DNA of 64,000 bases from Roseburia sp. (lineage in GTDB: Bacteria > Bacillota > Clostridia > Lachnospirales > Lachnospiraceae). The DNA lies in contig JAMPFA010000001.1 in the NCBI GenBank assembly GCA_023664725.1, positions 531,154-595,153 on the forward strand. Direction: 5' to 3'. Positions 8,873-17,788 of this stretch are shown here, piece after piece. Positions within the stretch are counted from its first letter, which is position 1. Every line of letters begins with the position of its first letter. Made by a program: the position numbers and the translations under genes. The notes under the pieces are model-generated. The model was not told where the DNA came from. It saw nothing but the letters and a program-made list of their open reading frames with translations, and made no database searches.

Positions 8873-8878
8873 ATTATA
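8873..8878 (-). promoter_or_regulatory. Candidate -10 element of the GH31 promoter
   Basis: On the minus strand TATAAT occurs 35 bases upstream of the GH31 start codon. Seventeen bases further up there is no TTGACA-like hexamer. This is typical of promoters that need an AraC-type activator. The binding site itself cannot be defined from one example. Confidence 0.4.
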
Positions 8879-8955
8879 GATTGTCCGGGAAAATTTTTCT
8901 ACTATAAATATTCAAGATGAAACACCGGGAGAATTAGAGAAAACTATGCCATTGT

Positions 8956-8984
8956 TTGACAAAAACCCCCGAAAATTTTATAAT
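8956..8984 (+). promoter_or_regulatory. Consensus promoter of the response regulator gene
   Basis: TTGACA (8956-8961), 17 bases and TATAAT (8979-8984) match the sigma-A consensus exactly. The start codon of the regulator is 32 bases downstream. It points right, divergent from GH31. Confidence 0.85.
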
Positions 8985-9015
8985 CTTTTTAGATATCAGA
9001 AAGAGAGGGTGCTGT

Positions 9016-10572
9016 ATGTATAAAATATTCATTGCGGACGACGAAGCCATCATCCGTGAAGGAATTAAGTGCCTTTTAGATTATGAATCCCTGGGCTTTA
9101 CCATTACCGGGGAAGCATCAAACGGAAAAACAGCATACCAGGGGATTCTTGAACAGATGCCGGATGTGGTTTTTCTTGATATCCGTATGCCTGAAATGTC
9201 CGGCCTTGAGGTGATCCGCAAGTTGAAAGTCAATGGCTTTAACGGCAGACTTATTATTTTAAGCGGTTATTCTGACTTTAAATATGCCCAGGAAGCCATC
9301 CGCTACGGAGTAGAATACTATCTTACAAAACCCATTGATGAAGAGGAGCTTGAGGAAATCCTCTATAACATCAAAGGACAGCTGGATGAGACTCTTGCCA
9401 CGGAAAATACCAGGGAACACTACCGACGGAAAGCAAAAGACGCCATCCTCTGCGACATTCTTTCGGGAACGGCGGATTTTTCTTCCTTTGACCCGGAGGA
9501 GCTCCTTTTGCAGGCAGATATTTACCAGGTCATCATCTATGAAACATACAATAGGAATGCCTCCGGCATAAATTACCGCTTTTCCGACTTGCTTAGGGTG
9601 GTAAACCAAGACAACAATTCTTATGACAGCATTACATACGCTGGGCAGGAAGTAGTTCTTTTAAAGGGATCGTTTGCCATCCAGAAATTCAATGAATTTT
9701 TGGAGCGCTACCAACAGGAAAAACGCCCCCAGAAAGCCTCCCCCTTAGACAGCCTGTTTATCGCCTACGGAAAACTGGTGTCTTCCATATCAGAGATCAA
9801 GGACTCCTATCATCAGGCTGCAGAGCTCTCCCGCCGACGGTTTTTCTGTGACCAAGGACAGCACACCATCGGGTACATGGAACTGCCCGGAGAACAAAAT
9901 CTTCCCTTCCTGCTAAACGACAGCCTTCGGGATTCCTATGCAGAAAAACTGTTTGGCTATTTACAGGCATTTAACAGAAACAGGATTGCGAAAACTCTGC
10001 ACAAACTGCAGTCAGAACTGTACAACACAGCAGATTCCATACCGGAGATCCGCCTGTTTCTCACAGATTTATTTTTGCAGATAAAGGAACGCATCAACCA
10101 CCTTTACAGCGGTGCGAATATTCCTTTTCCAAACAACGCACAGATTATAAAATCCATAGAAGAATGTCTCTATCTCTATGAGATCATCCTTTATCTCACA
10201 GAGCTGTTTGAGCTTGTGATCTCCTCCATCGGAAATACTTCCAGGGAGAGCGTATTAGACGACATCCTCCACTACATCAATCACAACTATGCAGGCAACA
10301 TTACTCTGGAAAATATCGCCCCTCTGTTCGGTTACAACAGCTCTTACCTGGGAAAACTCTTTTCCAAAAAAATGGGAGAAAACTTTAACTCTTACATAGA
10401 CCATGTGCGGATTGAGCACTCGAAAGAACTGCTCTTGTCCTCGGATATGAAAGTGTATGCCGTAGCTGAAAAAGTGGGCTACCGAAATGTAGATTATTTT
10501 CATGTGAAATTCAAAAAATATATGGGAAAAAGTCCGGCGGAATACCGGCGTGAGAACCGGGGGGGGGTATAG
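9016..10572 (+). CDS. yesN: YesN-type response regulator with AraC output domain
   Basis: The protein has 518 residues. Residues 1-125 are a receiver domain with acidic pocket IADDEAI, phosphoacceptor Asp55 in VFLDIRMPEMSG and the conserved Lys in YLTKPIDEEE. A long middle region typical of YesN proteins follows. The last 100 residues hold the AraC-type double helix-turn-helix (ENIAPLFGYNSSYLGKLF, later YFHVKFKKYMGKSPAEYRR). ATG 9016 follows GAGAGGG; the frame is open upstream but has no binding site. It should be phosphorylated by the YesM-type kinase encoded at 15942-17729 and activate the glycoside hydrolase and transporter promoters. It is transcribed against the rest of the locus from its own strong promoter. 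A G5/C5 hairpin just after the stop may end the transcript. Confidence 0.85.
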   Translation: MYKIFIADDEAIIREGIKCLLDYESLGFTITGEASNGKTAYQGILEQMPDVVFLDIRMPEMSGLEVIRKLKVNGFNGRLIILSGYSDFKYAQEAIRYGVEYYLTKPIDEEELEEILYNIKGQLDETLATENTREHYRRKAKDAILCDILSGTADFSSFDPEELLLQADIYQVIIYETYNRNASGINYRFSDLLRVVNQDNNSYDSITYAGQEVVLLKGSFAIQKFNEFLERYQQEKRPQKASPLDSLFIAYGKLVSSISEIKDSYHQAAELSRRRFFCDQGQHTIGYMELPGEQNLPFLLNDSLRDSYAEKLFGYLQAFNRNRIAKTLHKLQSELYNTADSIPEIRLFLTDLFLQIKERINHLYSGANIPFPNNAQIIKSIEECLYLYEIILYLTELFELVISSIGNTSRESVLDDILHYINHNYAGNITLENIAPLFGYNSSYLGKLFSKKMGENFNSYIDHVRIEHSKELLLSSDMKVYAVAEKVGYRNVDYFHVKFKKYMGKSPAEYRRENRGGV

Positions 10573-10600
10573 TATCCCCCTCCTTTTGGCTCTATAAAGT

Positions 10601-12082
10601 TTATTGGACTCCCACCCGGATCACAACAGGAAATTCGGATCCTGGGAAATCTGAAAGAATATGAAGCCCGCTCTCATCCACGCTCCATGCAAGCTTTCCC
10701 TCATATCCTAAAATATCCACCTTTTCAATCACACCGTGAAACTCCGGCACATTCTGGTTTTTGCTCTCCCCCAGGGATTTTATGAGAAATCGGCCGTCTT
10801 TCGGAGATTTCAGGGCGATGGCATAAATATTGCCATGGTTTGCGGTAAACCGGTAATCCTCTGTGGTAAACACCTGCTCACTCTGGTCACAAAACTGGCC
10901 TTCTCCCATTTTCACTGGGCCTTCTTCTGATTTCCGCCAGACTTTTGCCCCCTTTATGGCCTCCCCGTTGACTTTCATCCATTCCCCCAGATCTTTTAAG
11001 ATCTTTTTGTCCCCGGAAGGGATACTGCCGTCTGCCTTTGGCCCGATGTTTAAGAGAAGATTGCCGTTTTTGCTCACCACATCAGCAAGGGTACAGATGA
11101 TCTCACTGCTGCTCTTATAATCCAGATTTTTCGTATAACACCAGGAATTTCTCGCCACGGCGGTGTCCATCTGCCAGTGGTAGGGTTTGGGGTCTTTAAA
11201 TCCTCCCCGCTCCATCTCCACAATACCGCTGCCAAACATCATGGCGTCATGTTTATAACAGATAGACACCGGCTCTTTCCAGATTTCCCCGCAGTTATAA
11301 TAAAATGCCGCCAGCTTTTTCAGGCAGGGCTTAAATGCCTGGTGCTGTATCCACCAGTCAAAGTATAAAAGCTTCGGCTGATAGTTTAAAATCAGCTCCC
11401 CGGTCCTTGCCAGCCAGTCATCCATAAACTCCCTGTTCGGATAGGGTTTGGAATACAAGTCTTCCGGGTCAGGTTCTTCCATTGCAGGCCAGTAAAAGTC
11501 TCCCTTTTTTAAAGGCACGTTCACGTCGCTGTCAAATTCCCTTCCATGTCCCATAAAAAACCAGTGCTCCGCCCTGTGGGAGGAGGTGCAGAAATGGATG
11601 CCCTTCTTTTCCGCCGCCGACTTTAGCTCCCCTAGTATATCCCGCCCCGGCCCCATACAAGACACATTCCAGTCCGAAAGCTCACTCCGATACATCTGGA
11701 ATCCGTCATGGTGCTCCGCCACAGGAAACATATAGCCTGCTCCCGCCTCCCAAAAAAGCTCTATCCACTCTTCCGGGTGAAAGTTTTGTGCTGTAAACAG
11801 GGGGATAAAATCTTTGTAGCCAAATTCCTTCTGAGAACCGTAAGTTTTTCGGTGATGCTCAAAAGCATCCATGTCTTTTTTGTACATATTTCTGGAATAC
11901 CACTCATTGGAATAGGCTGGGACGCTGTAAAGCCCCCAGTGGATAAATATTCCAAGTTTCTCCTGGGAAAACCACTCCGGCACTCTGTTTTCCATAAGAG
12001 AGTCCCAGTCCGGCTTATAAGGGCCGGCAAGTATCACCTCATCCATTTTTTGTAAGATCTCTTTTTCTTTTCCCGGATTCAT
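10601..12082 (-). CDS. GH29 alpha-L-fucosidase
   Basis: The 493-residue protein has the GH29 barrel start (PEWFSQEKLGIFIHWGLYS), the conserved AEHHDGFQMY, and the catalytic nucleophile Asp242 in LLYFDWWIQH. The stretch NGNLLLNIGPKADGSIP near residue 345 is also typical. No signal peptide is present, so the substrate is imported. ATG 12082 follows AGGAGAAGG. It is the last gene of the leftward kinase-transporter-binding protein group and converges on the response regulator gene. GH29 enzymes usually cut alpha-1,3/1,4 fucose and some cut alpha-1,2; the family alone does not settle the linkage. The context suggests the terminal fucose of xyloglucan. Confidence 0.85.
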   Translation of the reverse strand: MNPGKEKEILQKMDEVILAGPYKPDWDSLMENRVPEWFSQEKLGIFIHWGLYSVPAYSNEWYSRNMYKKDMDAFEHHRKTYGSQKEFGYKDFIPLFTAQNFHPEEWIELFWEAGAGYMFPVAEHHDGFQMYRSELSDWNVSCMGPGRDILGELKSAAEKKGIHFCTSSHRAEHWFFMGHGREFDSDVNVPLKKGDFYWPAMEEPDPEDLYSKPYPNREFMDDWLARTGELILNYQPKLLYFDWWIQHQAFKPCLKKLAAFYYNCGEIWKEPVSICYKHDAMMFGSGIVEMERGGFKDPKPYHWQMDTAVARNSWCYTKNLDYKSSSEIICTLADVVSKNGNLLLNIGPKADGSIPSGDKKILKDLGEWMKVNGEAIKGAKVWRKSEEGPVKMGEGQFCDQSEQVFTTEDYRFTANHGNIYAIALKSPKDGRFLIKSLGESKNQNVPEFHGVIEKVDILGYEGKLAWSVDESGLHILSDFPGSEFPVVIRVGVQ

Positions 12083-12123
12083 ACCTTCTCCTTCCTATTT
12101 TTCATCAGACCTTTACAGTGGAA

Positions 12124-12158
12124 GAGCCACTGTACAGGCTATCCCAGTACAGTGGCTC
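12124..12158 (-). promoter_or_regulatory. Intercistronic hairpin between binding-protein and fucosidase genes
   Basis: GAGCCACTGTAC (12124-12135) and GTACAGTGGCTC (12147-12158) form a perfect 12-bp stem with an 11-base loop. On the minus strand no T run follows, so it is not a standard terminator. Such hairpins after binding-protein genes often protect the upstream mRNA from 3' decay and lower expression of the gene behind it. Confidence 0.6.
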
Positions 12159-12185
12159 CCCTCATGTATGAAAAGGATACGTTCC

Positions 12186-13904
12186 TTATTTTGACAGAGC
12201 TACTTTCTCCTGGATAATGTCTGTCAGCATCTTTTCTGCATCTGCCATGCCTACGCCCTCAAGGTCTGCGATCATCTTGTCATAGGAAGCGTCAAAGTCG
12301 CTCTCTGAACCGATGATACAGGAGATCAAGGAAGACCATGCAATCTCATCTAACTGGTTTGCAATCTCGTCAAATTCACCTGGCTTTGCATATGCCCAGA
12401 TTGCAGAGAAACCAGGAACTTCAAACTCATCTGTCTGTGGGAAGATGTCTGTCAAAAGCTCTACATTCCATGCCTCGCAGGCTGCCTTCTGCTCTTCGTT
12501 GTATTCAGCGACAACAGCGTCTTTGCTCTTTGTGGTGTAAGTGCTTCCTGTGGAATCCTCAATACCATCACCATAATAGGGGAATGGATAGTTGTGGAAA
12601 CCTACACCTGTTGTTTTGGAATACTCTGTGTCGTTGTTGGAAGCGTCAATTTCTTCCTGGGTTCTGTAACGTTTTCCGCTTTCATCTATCTGATAGTTGA
12701 CTCCCTCAATCCCCCACTGTACCAGCACCTGGCCTTCATCAGAACAGATGTAGTCAAGATATTTAATCGCTGCTACAGGATCCTCACAGTCAACAGAGAT
12801 ACCGACGCCATATCCTGTGGTAAGCCCCTGATACATTAAAGTCGCACATTTTGTCTCCTTATCCATGGTAAATGGAAGGGGAGCATAGGTTTTTCCTAAT
12901 TTGCCGTCTGCTTTTAATACTTTTTCGCCATCCGCGTAATCCCAGTCAGTGTCACACAATGCAAGGACACGCCCGGAAGCAATTTTTGCAATGTAATCTT
13001 CATGGGTCTGGGTTGCAAACTCATGGTCTAAGATTCCCTCATTGTACAGCTTATTCAGCCATTTGAAGTATTCCCTCTCTTTGTCAGAACGGAATTTGTA
13101 GACTGCCTGGTTATTCTCATCAATGATCCACTGGCCATTGTCCGGCTGTCCGTCTGCAATAAACCCTGCCGGATTTCCCAGAGTGATCATCCAGTGCCAG
13201 TCGGAAGCGGAAAGGGTCAGTCCAATCATCTCTAAACCATCCTCTGTGGTGGGATTTTCAGCAATGTAATCTTTTAACATCTGCTCAAACTCATCCAGTG
13301 TCTCCGGTACTTTGTAGTCATTTGCCTTTAAAACATCCCACTGCATCTGTGCAGTACCTGAAGTGGTAAAGATTTCTCCGCCTACATTGTAGGAAGACAG
13401 CTGATAAATGGACTGGTCATCCTGGGAATATCTTAATTTGGAAAACTCATCCCCATAAAGCTTTTTGATATTGGGGCCGTACTCTTCAATCAGGTCTGTC
13501 ATATCGATGAGGGCTCCTGCCTCAATCAAGCTTCCTGCGTCCCCTTTTGCAAAAATCATATCCGGGTATTTCTGCTCTGCAATCATAAGGGCCACCGTCT
13601 GGTCATCTGCATTTACCGGATATTCGGTTTTTAACTTTACTCCTGTAGCCTCGGTAAGCTTTTGTGCTACCGGGTCCGTCCAGGGATCCTCCTGGCCGTC
13701 TGCATTGTAAAATGTCAACTCTACCACATCACCGGAAGCTCCTGCATCTGTATCCGCAGCTGCATCCGAGCCTGTATCTGCCCCGTCATTTGTGTTGGTT
13801 CCTGTTGATGTGGATGCTCCATCACTGCTGCCTCCGCATCCTGTGAAAAGACTTGCCGCCATCACTGCTGCAAGCATCAGTGCGCACACTCTTTTTTGTC
13901 TCAT
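12186..13904 (-). CDS. Extracellular sugar-binding lipoprotein (LplA type)
   Basis: The 572-residue protein begins with a lipoprotein signal (hydrophobic stretch ALMLAAVMAASLFTGC, lipidated Cys near residue 23), followed by a Gly/Ser/Asp-rich linker to about residue 58. The rest is a family 1 solute-binding protein of the long LplA/YtcQ type (ELTFYNADGQEDPWTDP, later FMDKETKCATLMYQGLTTGY). ATG 13904 follows GGAGGAG. It should deliver oligosaccharides to the two permeases encoded just upstream. The ATPase is not encoded here; such systems use a shared MsmX/UgpC-type ATPase. The hairpin behind the gene is in keeping with high expression of the binding protein. Confidence 0.85.
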   Translation of the reverse strand: MRQKRVCALMLAAVMAASLFTGCGGSSDGASTSTGTNTNDGADTGSDAAADTDAGASGDVVELTFYNADGQEDPWTDPVAQKLTEATGVKLKTEYPVNADDQTVALMIAEQKYPDMIFAKGDAGSLIEAGALIDMTDLIEEYGPNIKKLYGDEFSKLRYSQDDQSIYQLSSYNVGGEIFTTSGTAQMQWDVLKANDYKVPETLDEFEQMLKDYIAENPTTEDGLEMIGLTLSASDWHWMITLGNPAGFIADGQPDNGQWIIDENNQAVYKFRSDKEREYFKWLNKLYNEGILDHEFATQTHEDYIAKIASGRVLALCDTDWDYADGEKVLKADGKLGKTYAPLPFTMDKETKCATLMYQGLTTGYGVGISVDCEDPVAAIKYLDYICSDEGQVLVQWGIEGVNYQIDESGKRYRTQEEIDASNNDTEYSKTTGVGFHNYPFPYYGDGIEDSTGSTYTTKSKDAVVAEYNEEQKAACEAWNVELLTDIFPQTDEFEVPGFSAIWAYAKPGEFDEIANQLDEIAWSSLISCIIGSESDFDASYDKMIADLEGVGMADAEKMLTDIIQEKVALSK

Positions 13905-13949
13905 AAGCGTTTTCTCCTCCTTTTTCTTCTCTTCGCCTATCTATCAGTA

Positions 13950-14840
13950 TCAGTCTTTGACTGCACCGACCGTCATACCGCCTACAAAATATTTTTGCAG
14001 GAATGGGTACACCACTATAATTGGCACGGTAGCTATGATGGTAATTGCCATCCGCACGGAAAGGGGTGATACCGTATTTGTGATCTGATTTGCCGCATGG
14101 GGATCGACTTTAATGGTTGCCTGTTCCATAATCTCATAGAGTACATACTGCAAAGTAGGCAGATCCTTTGCATAGAGGTAAGTATCCATAAATGCGTTCC
14201 ACTGTCCTACTGCATAGAAGAGCGCCACGGTGGCAAGCACCGGTTTACAAAGCGGGAGGACGATTTTATACCATATGGTAAAATCATTTGCCCCGTCCAG
14301 CCTTGCGGCTTCCTGCAGCGCATCCGGCAGCCCATCCATAAAGGACCGCATCAGGATGATATTGTACGCCCAGATCAGCCCTGGCAGAATGTATACCAAA
14401 AATGAATTTCCCAAGTGCAGGTTTCTCATTAAGAGCAGATACTCCGGAACCATTCCGCCGCTGACATACATGGTAATCAAAAACAGAAATGTCACCACTT
14501 TGTTAAAATAGAAATCCCTTCTGCTCATAACATAGGCGATCATTGCTGTACTGAACACACTAAGCAGTGTGCCGATCACCGTCCTGGCCACGGACAGGAA
14601 AAAGGGCCACATCAGATTGTTTTCCTTAAACACATAGATGTAATTGCTCAGTGTAAACTTCCTTGGAATGATAAAGTTAATATTCCGCATGGTATCCATA
14701 GGGTCATTTAAGGAAATTGCCAGCACATTTAAAAAGGGATACAGTGTAATGATCAAAATCCCGATAAAGATCACCACTAATATGTAATCTAAAATTTTTT
14801 CCTTGCCGCTTACCGGCGTATTGGTCATTGATTTTTCCAC
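13950..14840 (-). CDS. lplC: Sugar ABC transporter permease (LplC/YtcP type)
   Basis: The 296-residue protein has six likely membrane helices and the EAA-loop of binding-protein-dependent permeases (DALQEAARLDGAND, about residue 190), which docks the ATPase. The start is GTG 14840: GGAGGG stands eight bases before it, while the in-frame ATG four codons later is too far. It follows its partner permease by 12 bases and precedes the binding protein by 45. It forms the pore with the protein encoded at 14853-15800. Confidence 0.85.
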   Translation of the reverse strand: MEKSMTNTPVSGKEKILDYILVVIFIGILIITLYPFLNVLAISLNDPMDTMRNINFIIPRKFTLSNYIYVFKENNLMWPFFLSVARTVIGTLLSVFSTAMIAYVMSRRDFYFNKVVTFLFLITMYVSGGMVPEYLLLMRNLHLGNSFLVYILPGLIWAYNIILMRSFMDGLPDALQEAARLDGANDFTIWYKIVLPLCKPVLATVALFYAVGQWNAFMDTYLYAKDLPTLQYVLYEIMEQATIKVDPHAANQITNTVSPLSVRMAITIIATVPIIVVYPFLQKYFVGGMTVGAVKD

Positions 14841-14852
14841 AGCCTATCCCTC

Positions 14853-15800
14853 CTACATCAATTTGCTTTCCCCAAGCCATCCTGCAATCTTGTTTGCAAG
14901 GAGCATCAGGGTAACGCCTACCACGGACTGGAACACGCCAATCGCAGTACCTACGCCGTAATTGTTGTTTCCGATACCTCTAAGGTAAGCAAACCAGGAA
15001 AGTACCATTGCATGATCCTGCACGATTCCGTTGCTGAGCAGCATCTGCCGCTCCATGCCGACATTCAAGGCTCCGCCCACGCTCATGATCAAGAGCACGA
15101 TAACCGTCGGCTTGATGCCCGGCAGGGTGATATGCCAGATTCTCTGAAGACGGCTGGCTCCGTCCACTTTTGCCGCCTCGTAAAGCCCCTGGTCGATGCC
15201 CGCCATGGCGGAGAGATATACAATTGCATTCCATCCCACCTCTTTCCAGGCGTCCACCAGACAGACAACAATCCAGAACAGCACAGAGTTGGTAGACATG
15301 AGATGAAGATTTTTTCCAACCAGAGTGTCAACCATTCCTCCGTCATTTAACACCATCTTTGCAATGCTGGCGATTACCACCCAGGATACAAAGTGGGGAA
15401 GATAAGAAACGGTCTGGGTAACCTTCTTAAATCTGTTGAAACAGATCTCGTTGAGCATAACGGCAAACACGATTGCTAAGACTGTTCCGATCAAAATTCC
15501 CAGGATGCTGATTCCGACGGTGTTGATCATGGTCTGTGCAAAAAGACGGTCTGTAAATGCCTTTTTAAAATTCTCCAGCCCCACAAATTCCCTTTCCCAT
15601 ATGGGCTTTGCAAAAGTTGCAGGCTTTACTTCCTGGAACCCCATGGTCCAGCCCCACAGAGGAATGTACTTAAAGATGAGCAGCCAGATCACAAAGGGTA
15701 CTGACATAAGCAAAAGATATCTCTGTTTCCACATAAGTTCCATGCTGAATTTTGTTTTGGTCTTCGTGGTCTTTTGCTTTGCTTTTTTTTCTGTTTTCAT
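14853..15800 (-). CDS. lplB: Sugar ABC transporter permease (LplB type)
   Basis: The 315-residue protein begins with a Lys-rich cytoplasmic leader (residues 1-25) and six predicted helices. Family features are LLMSVPFVIWLLIFKYIPL at the first helix and the EAA-type loop GLYEAAKVDGASRLQRI near residue 215. ATG 15800 follows AAGGAGGG. The 141-base gap upstream is AT-rich; it holds a TATAAT-like element on this strand without a good -35, so this may be a second YesN-dependent start besides read-through from the kinase gene. Confidence 0.85.
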   Translation of the reverse strand: MKTEKKAKQKTTKTKTKFSMELMWKQRYLLLMSVPFVIWLLIFKYIPLWGWTMGFQEVKPATFAKPIWEREFVGLENFKKAFTDRLFAQTMINTVGISILGILIGTVLAIVFAVMLNEICFNRFKKVTQTVSYLPHFVSWVVIASIAKMVLNDGGMVDTLVGKNLHLMSTNSVLFWIVVCLVDAWKEVGWNAIVYLSAMAGIDQGLYEAAKVDGASRLQRIWHITLPGIKPTVIVLLIMSVGGALNVGMERQMLLSNGIVQDHAMVLSWFAYLRGIGNNNYGVGTAIGVFQSVVGVTLMLLANKIAGWLGESKLM

Positions 15801-15941
15801 GGGCTTCGTTCCCTCCTTTATCTGTATAAATTATAAATTTTTTATAAATAATTGAATACCAGACTAATTTCAGAATTTTTACCCTAACTTTTTCATCTTT
15901 CTTTTTTCACCTCTGATTTTTCATGCAAAAATGTCTAATAA

Positions 15942-17729
15942 TCAAAGGAAGAGTGGCAGCCGCATTTTCACCACCGTCCTCTCCCCGGGAACGCTTTCTA
16001 CCTCCACACCGTAATCATCTCCGTATTTCAGTTTTATCCTCTGGTTGACATTGCATACCCCGATATGCTTTCCCTTAAAATGGTGATGTTTTAGTTCCTC
16101 CCTAATCTGGGACAATTTTTCCTCCTCTATACCCTTTCCGTCATCTTCCACCAGGATCACCATATCTTCCCCATGCTGTTTTGCTTTGATTTGGATGTGC
16201 CCTTTTTCCTCCCTTCCCTCAAATCCGTGGATAATGGAATTTTCCACAATGGGCTGCAAAAGCAGGGGAATGATCATCCGCTCCTCCATGCCAGGCTCCA
16301 CCAAGATCTCATAGGCGATCCGCTCCCCGAAACGGTACTGCTGGATTTTCAGGTAAGACTCCACAAGCTCCACTTCCGATTTTACCGGAACTTCCTTTTC
16401 CCCTGCCGAGATACTGCTTCTAAGGATTTTCCCAAGCTTTTTTACCAGATCCTCTATCTCGTACTGTTTGTTTACCCTGGCTTTCATTCGGATGGTCTCT
16501 AAGGTATTGTAGAGGAAGTGGGGGTTGATCTGGCTTGTGAGCATTTTTAATTCCGCATCCTTCTGGCTGGTCTTTAGCTGCTCCGCATGAATCTTCTCCC
16601 GGTAAATCTCTGCCAAAAGCCTTTGGATATCACGGATCATGGTAAAGAGGTAATCATAAAGCTGGCTGATCTCATCATTTCCCCCCAGCTTTTCCTCAAG
16701 CTCAAAACTACCCTCCGCAGCTTTTTTCATCTGGGCCTTAAAACGCTGTACCCTGTGGGAAAAGGAAATGGAAAAAAATAAGATCATCCCCACGGCAAAA
16801 CATGCGCACAGGCAGGAAAGCGCCATGCTCTTCACACTCTGCTCCCTGGCTTCTTTCAGGATATCACTGTAAGCGCGGACTCCCACCACCGTAAGGTAAT
16901 CTTTGCTGTCTGCCTGCCGTATCTTCTCGCAAGTCATAATATAAGATTTCCCTTCCAGCGAAATCTGCCGCTGAAAATTATCTTGTTCCCCCTCCTTAAG
17001 GTATTCTTTGATATCCTCAAAGCTGGCATTATCTCCTTGAAAACATATGGGCACTTCCCCGTTTAAGACGATAAAAGTGTCACTGCTTCTCTCCCTGATA
17101 TACCCCTGCAGACGCTCCTGCCGTATATAGATAACCAACGCACCTACGTTTTTTCCTTTTCTGGTTTTAATCATCCGAACCAGAGCTAGGGAGTTATCAT
17201 ATCCCACCGCCTGGCGGGGAAGATAAGCCCAGATCACGCCGCCTTTTGTTTCACTCACCCGCTGATACCATTCCTGCATGCGGATACTGTCATTCACTTT
17301 TACAAACTCACTGTTCCCTCTTATGGTGTCGTTTTCCAAAAAGACGCTGATGCCGGAAATTACGTCATTGTAGTATTTTCGGTAATTCTGGAAATCTGTA
17401 TAATTTTTGTAATCATCTATCAATTCCTGATAACTGATATACTCTTTCGCTGCAATTTCCTCCAGCTTATCATCAAAGAAAAAATATCTTGAAACAGTGG
17501 TCATGGTGTCCTGCATCTCCAAGATTTGGCGGCTCACCCCATCAAGCTCCTGCATTTCCCCGCTTTTTGCCTGCTCTACCAATATCTGGTTTGTACCCCG
17601 GATCAGATAAAAACCGATGAGTATCAGAGGCAGAAAACCGCCGAACATATAGACGAGAAACATCCTCTGTCCCAGTTTGATGCCTGAGAGTTTATCTGCC
17701 GCTTTTTTGATCTTTCCCCCAATTCCCAT
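15942..17729 (-). CDS. yesM: YesM-type sensor histidine kinase
   Basis: The 595-residue protein has a membrane helix at about residues 20-40, an extracellular sensor of about 240 residues, a second helix near 290-315, a HAMP linker, and the His_kinase/HATPase pair. The phosphorylated residue is His404 in INPHFLYNTLETI; the ATP lid motifs are PLLLQPIVENSIIHG and VEDDGKGIEEE. It should sense the sugar or its loaded binding protein outside the cell and phosphorylate the YesN-type regulator at 9016-10572, the only unpaired receiver in the locus. It lies 59 bases behind GH42 and probably shares its transcript. Confidence 0.88.
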   Translation of the reverse strand: MGIGGKIKKAADKLSGIKLGQRMFLVYMFGGFLPLILIGFYLIRGTNQILVEQAKSGEMQELDGVSRQILEMQDTMTTVSRYFFFDDKLEEIAAKEYISYQELIDDYKNYTDFQNYRKYYNDVISGISVFLENDTIRGNSEFVKVNDSIRMQEWYQRVSETKGGVIWAYLPRQAVGYDNSLALVRMIKTRKGKNVGALVIYIRQERLQGYIRERSSDTFIVLNGEVPICFQGDNASFEDIKEYLKEGEQDNFQRQISLEGKSYIMTCEKIRQADSKDYLTVVGVRAYSDILKEAREQSVKSMALSCLCACFAVGMILFFSISFSHRVQRFKAQMKKAAEGSFELEEKLGGNDEISQLYDYLFTMIRDIQRLLAEIYREKIHAEQLKTSQKDAELKMLTSQINPHFLYNTLETIRMKARVNKQYEIEDLVKKLGKILRSSISAGEKEVPVKSEVELVESYLKIQQYRFGERIAYEILVEPGMEERMIIPLLLQPIVENSIIHGFEGREEKGHIQIKAKQHGEDMVILVEDDGKGIEEEKLSQIREELKHHHFKGKHIGVCNVNQRIKLKYGDDYGVEVESVPGERTVVKMRLPLFL

Positions 17730-17788
17730 TCCTTATCCCGCTCCTTAGCTGCCTGATTTCAAAAACTTTATCGGTTGTCCGTGGAATC

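Noticed and set aside
12124..12158. Rho-independent terminator behind the binding-protein gene
   Set aside because: The stem is perfect but no T run follows it on the minus strand, and the fucosidase gene behind it has no promoter that I can see.
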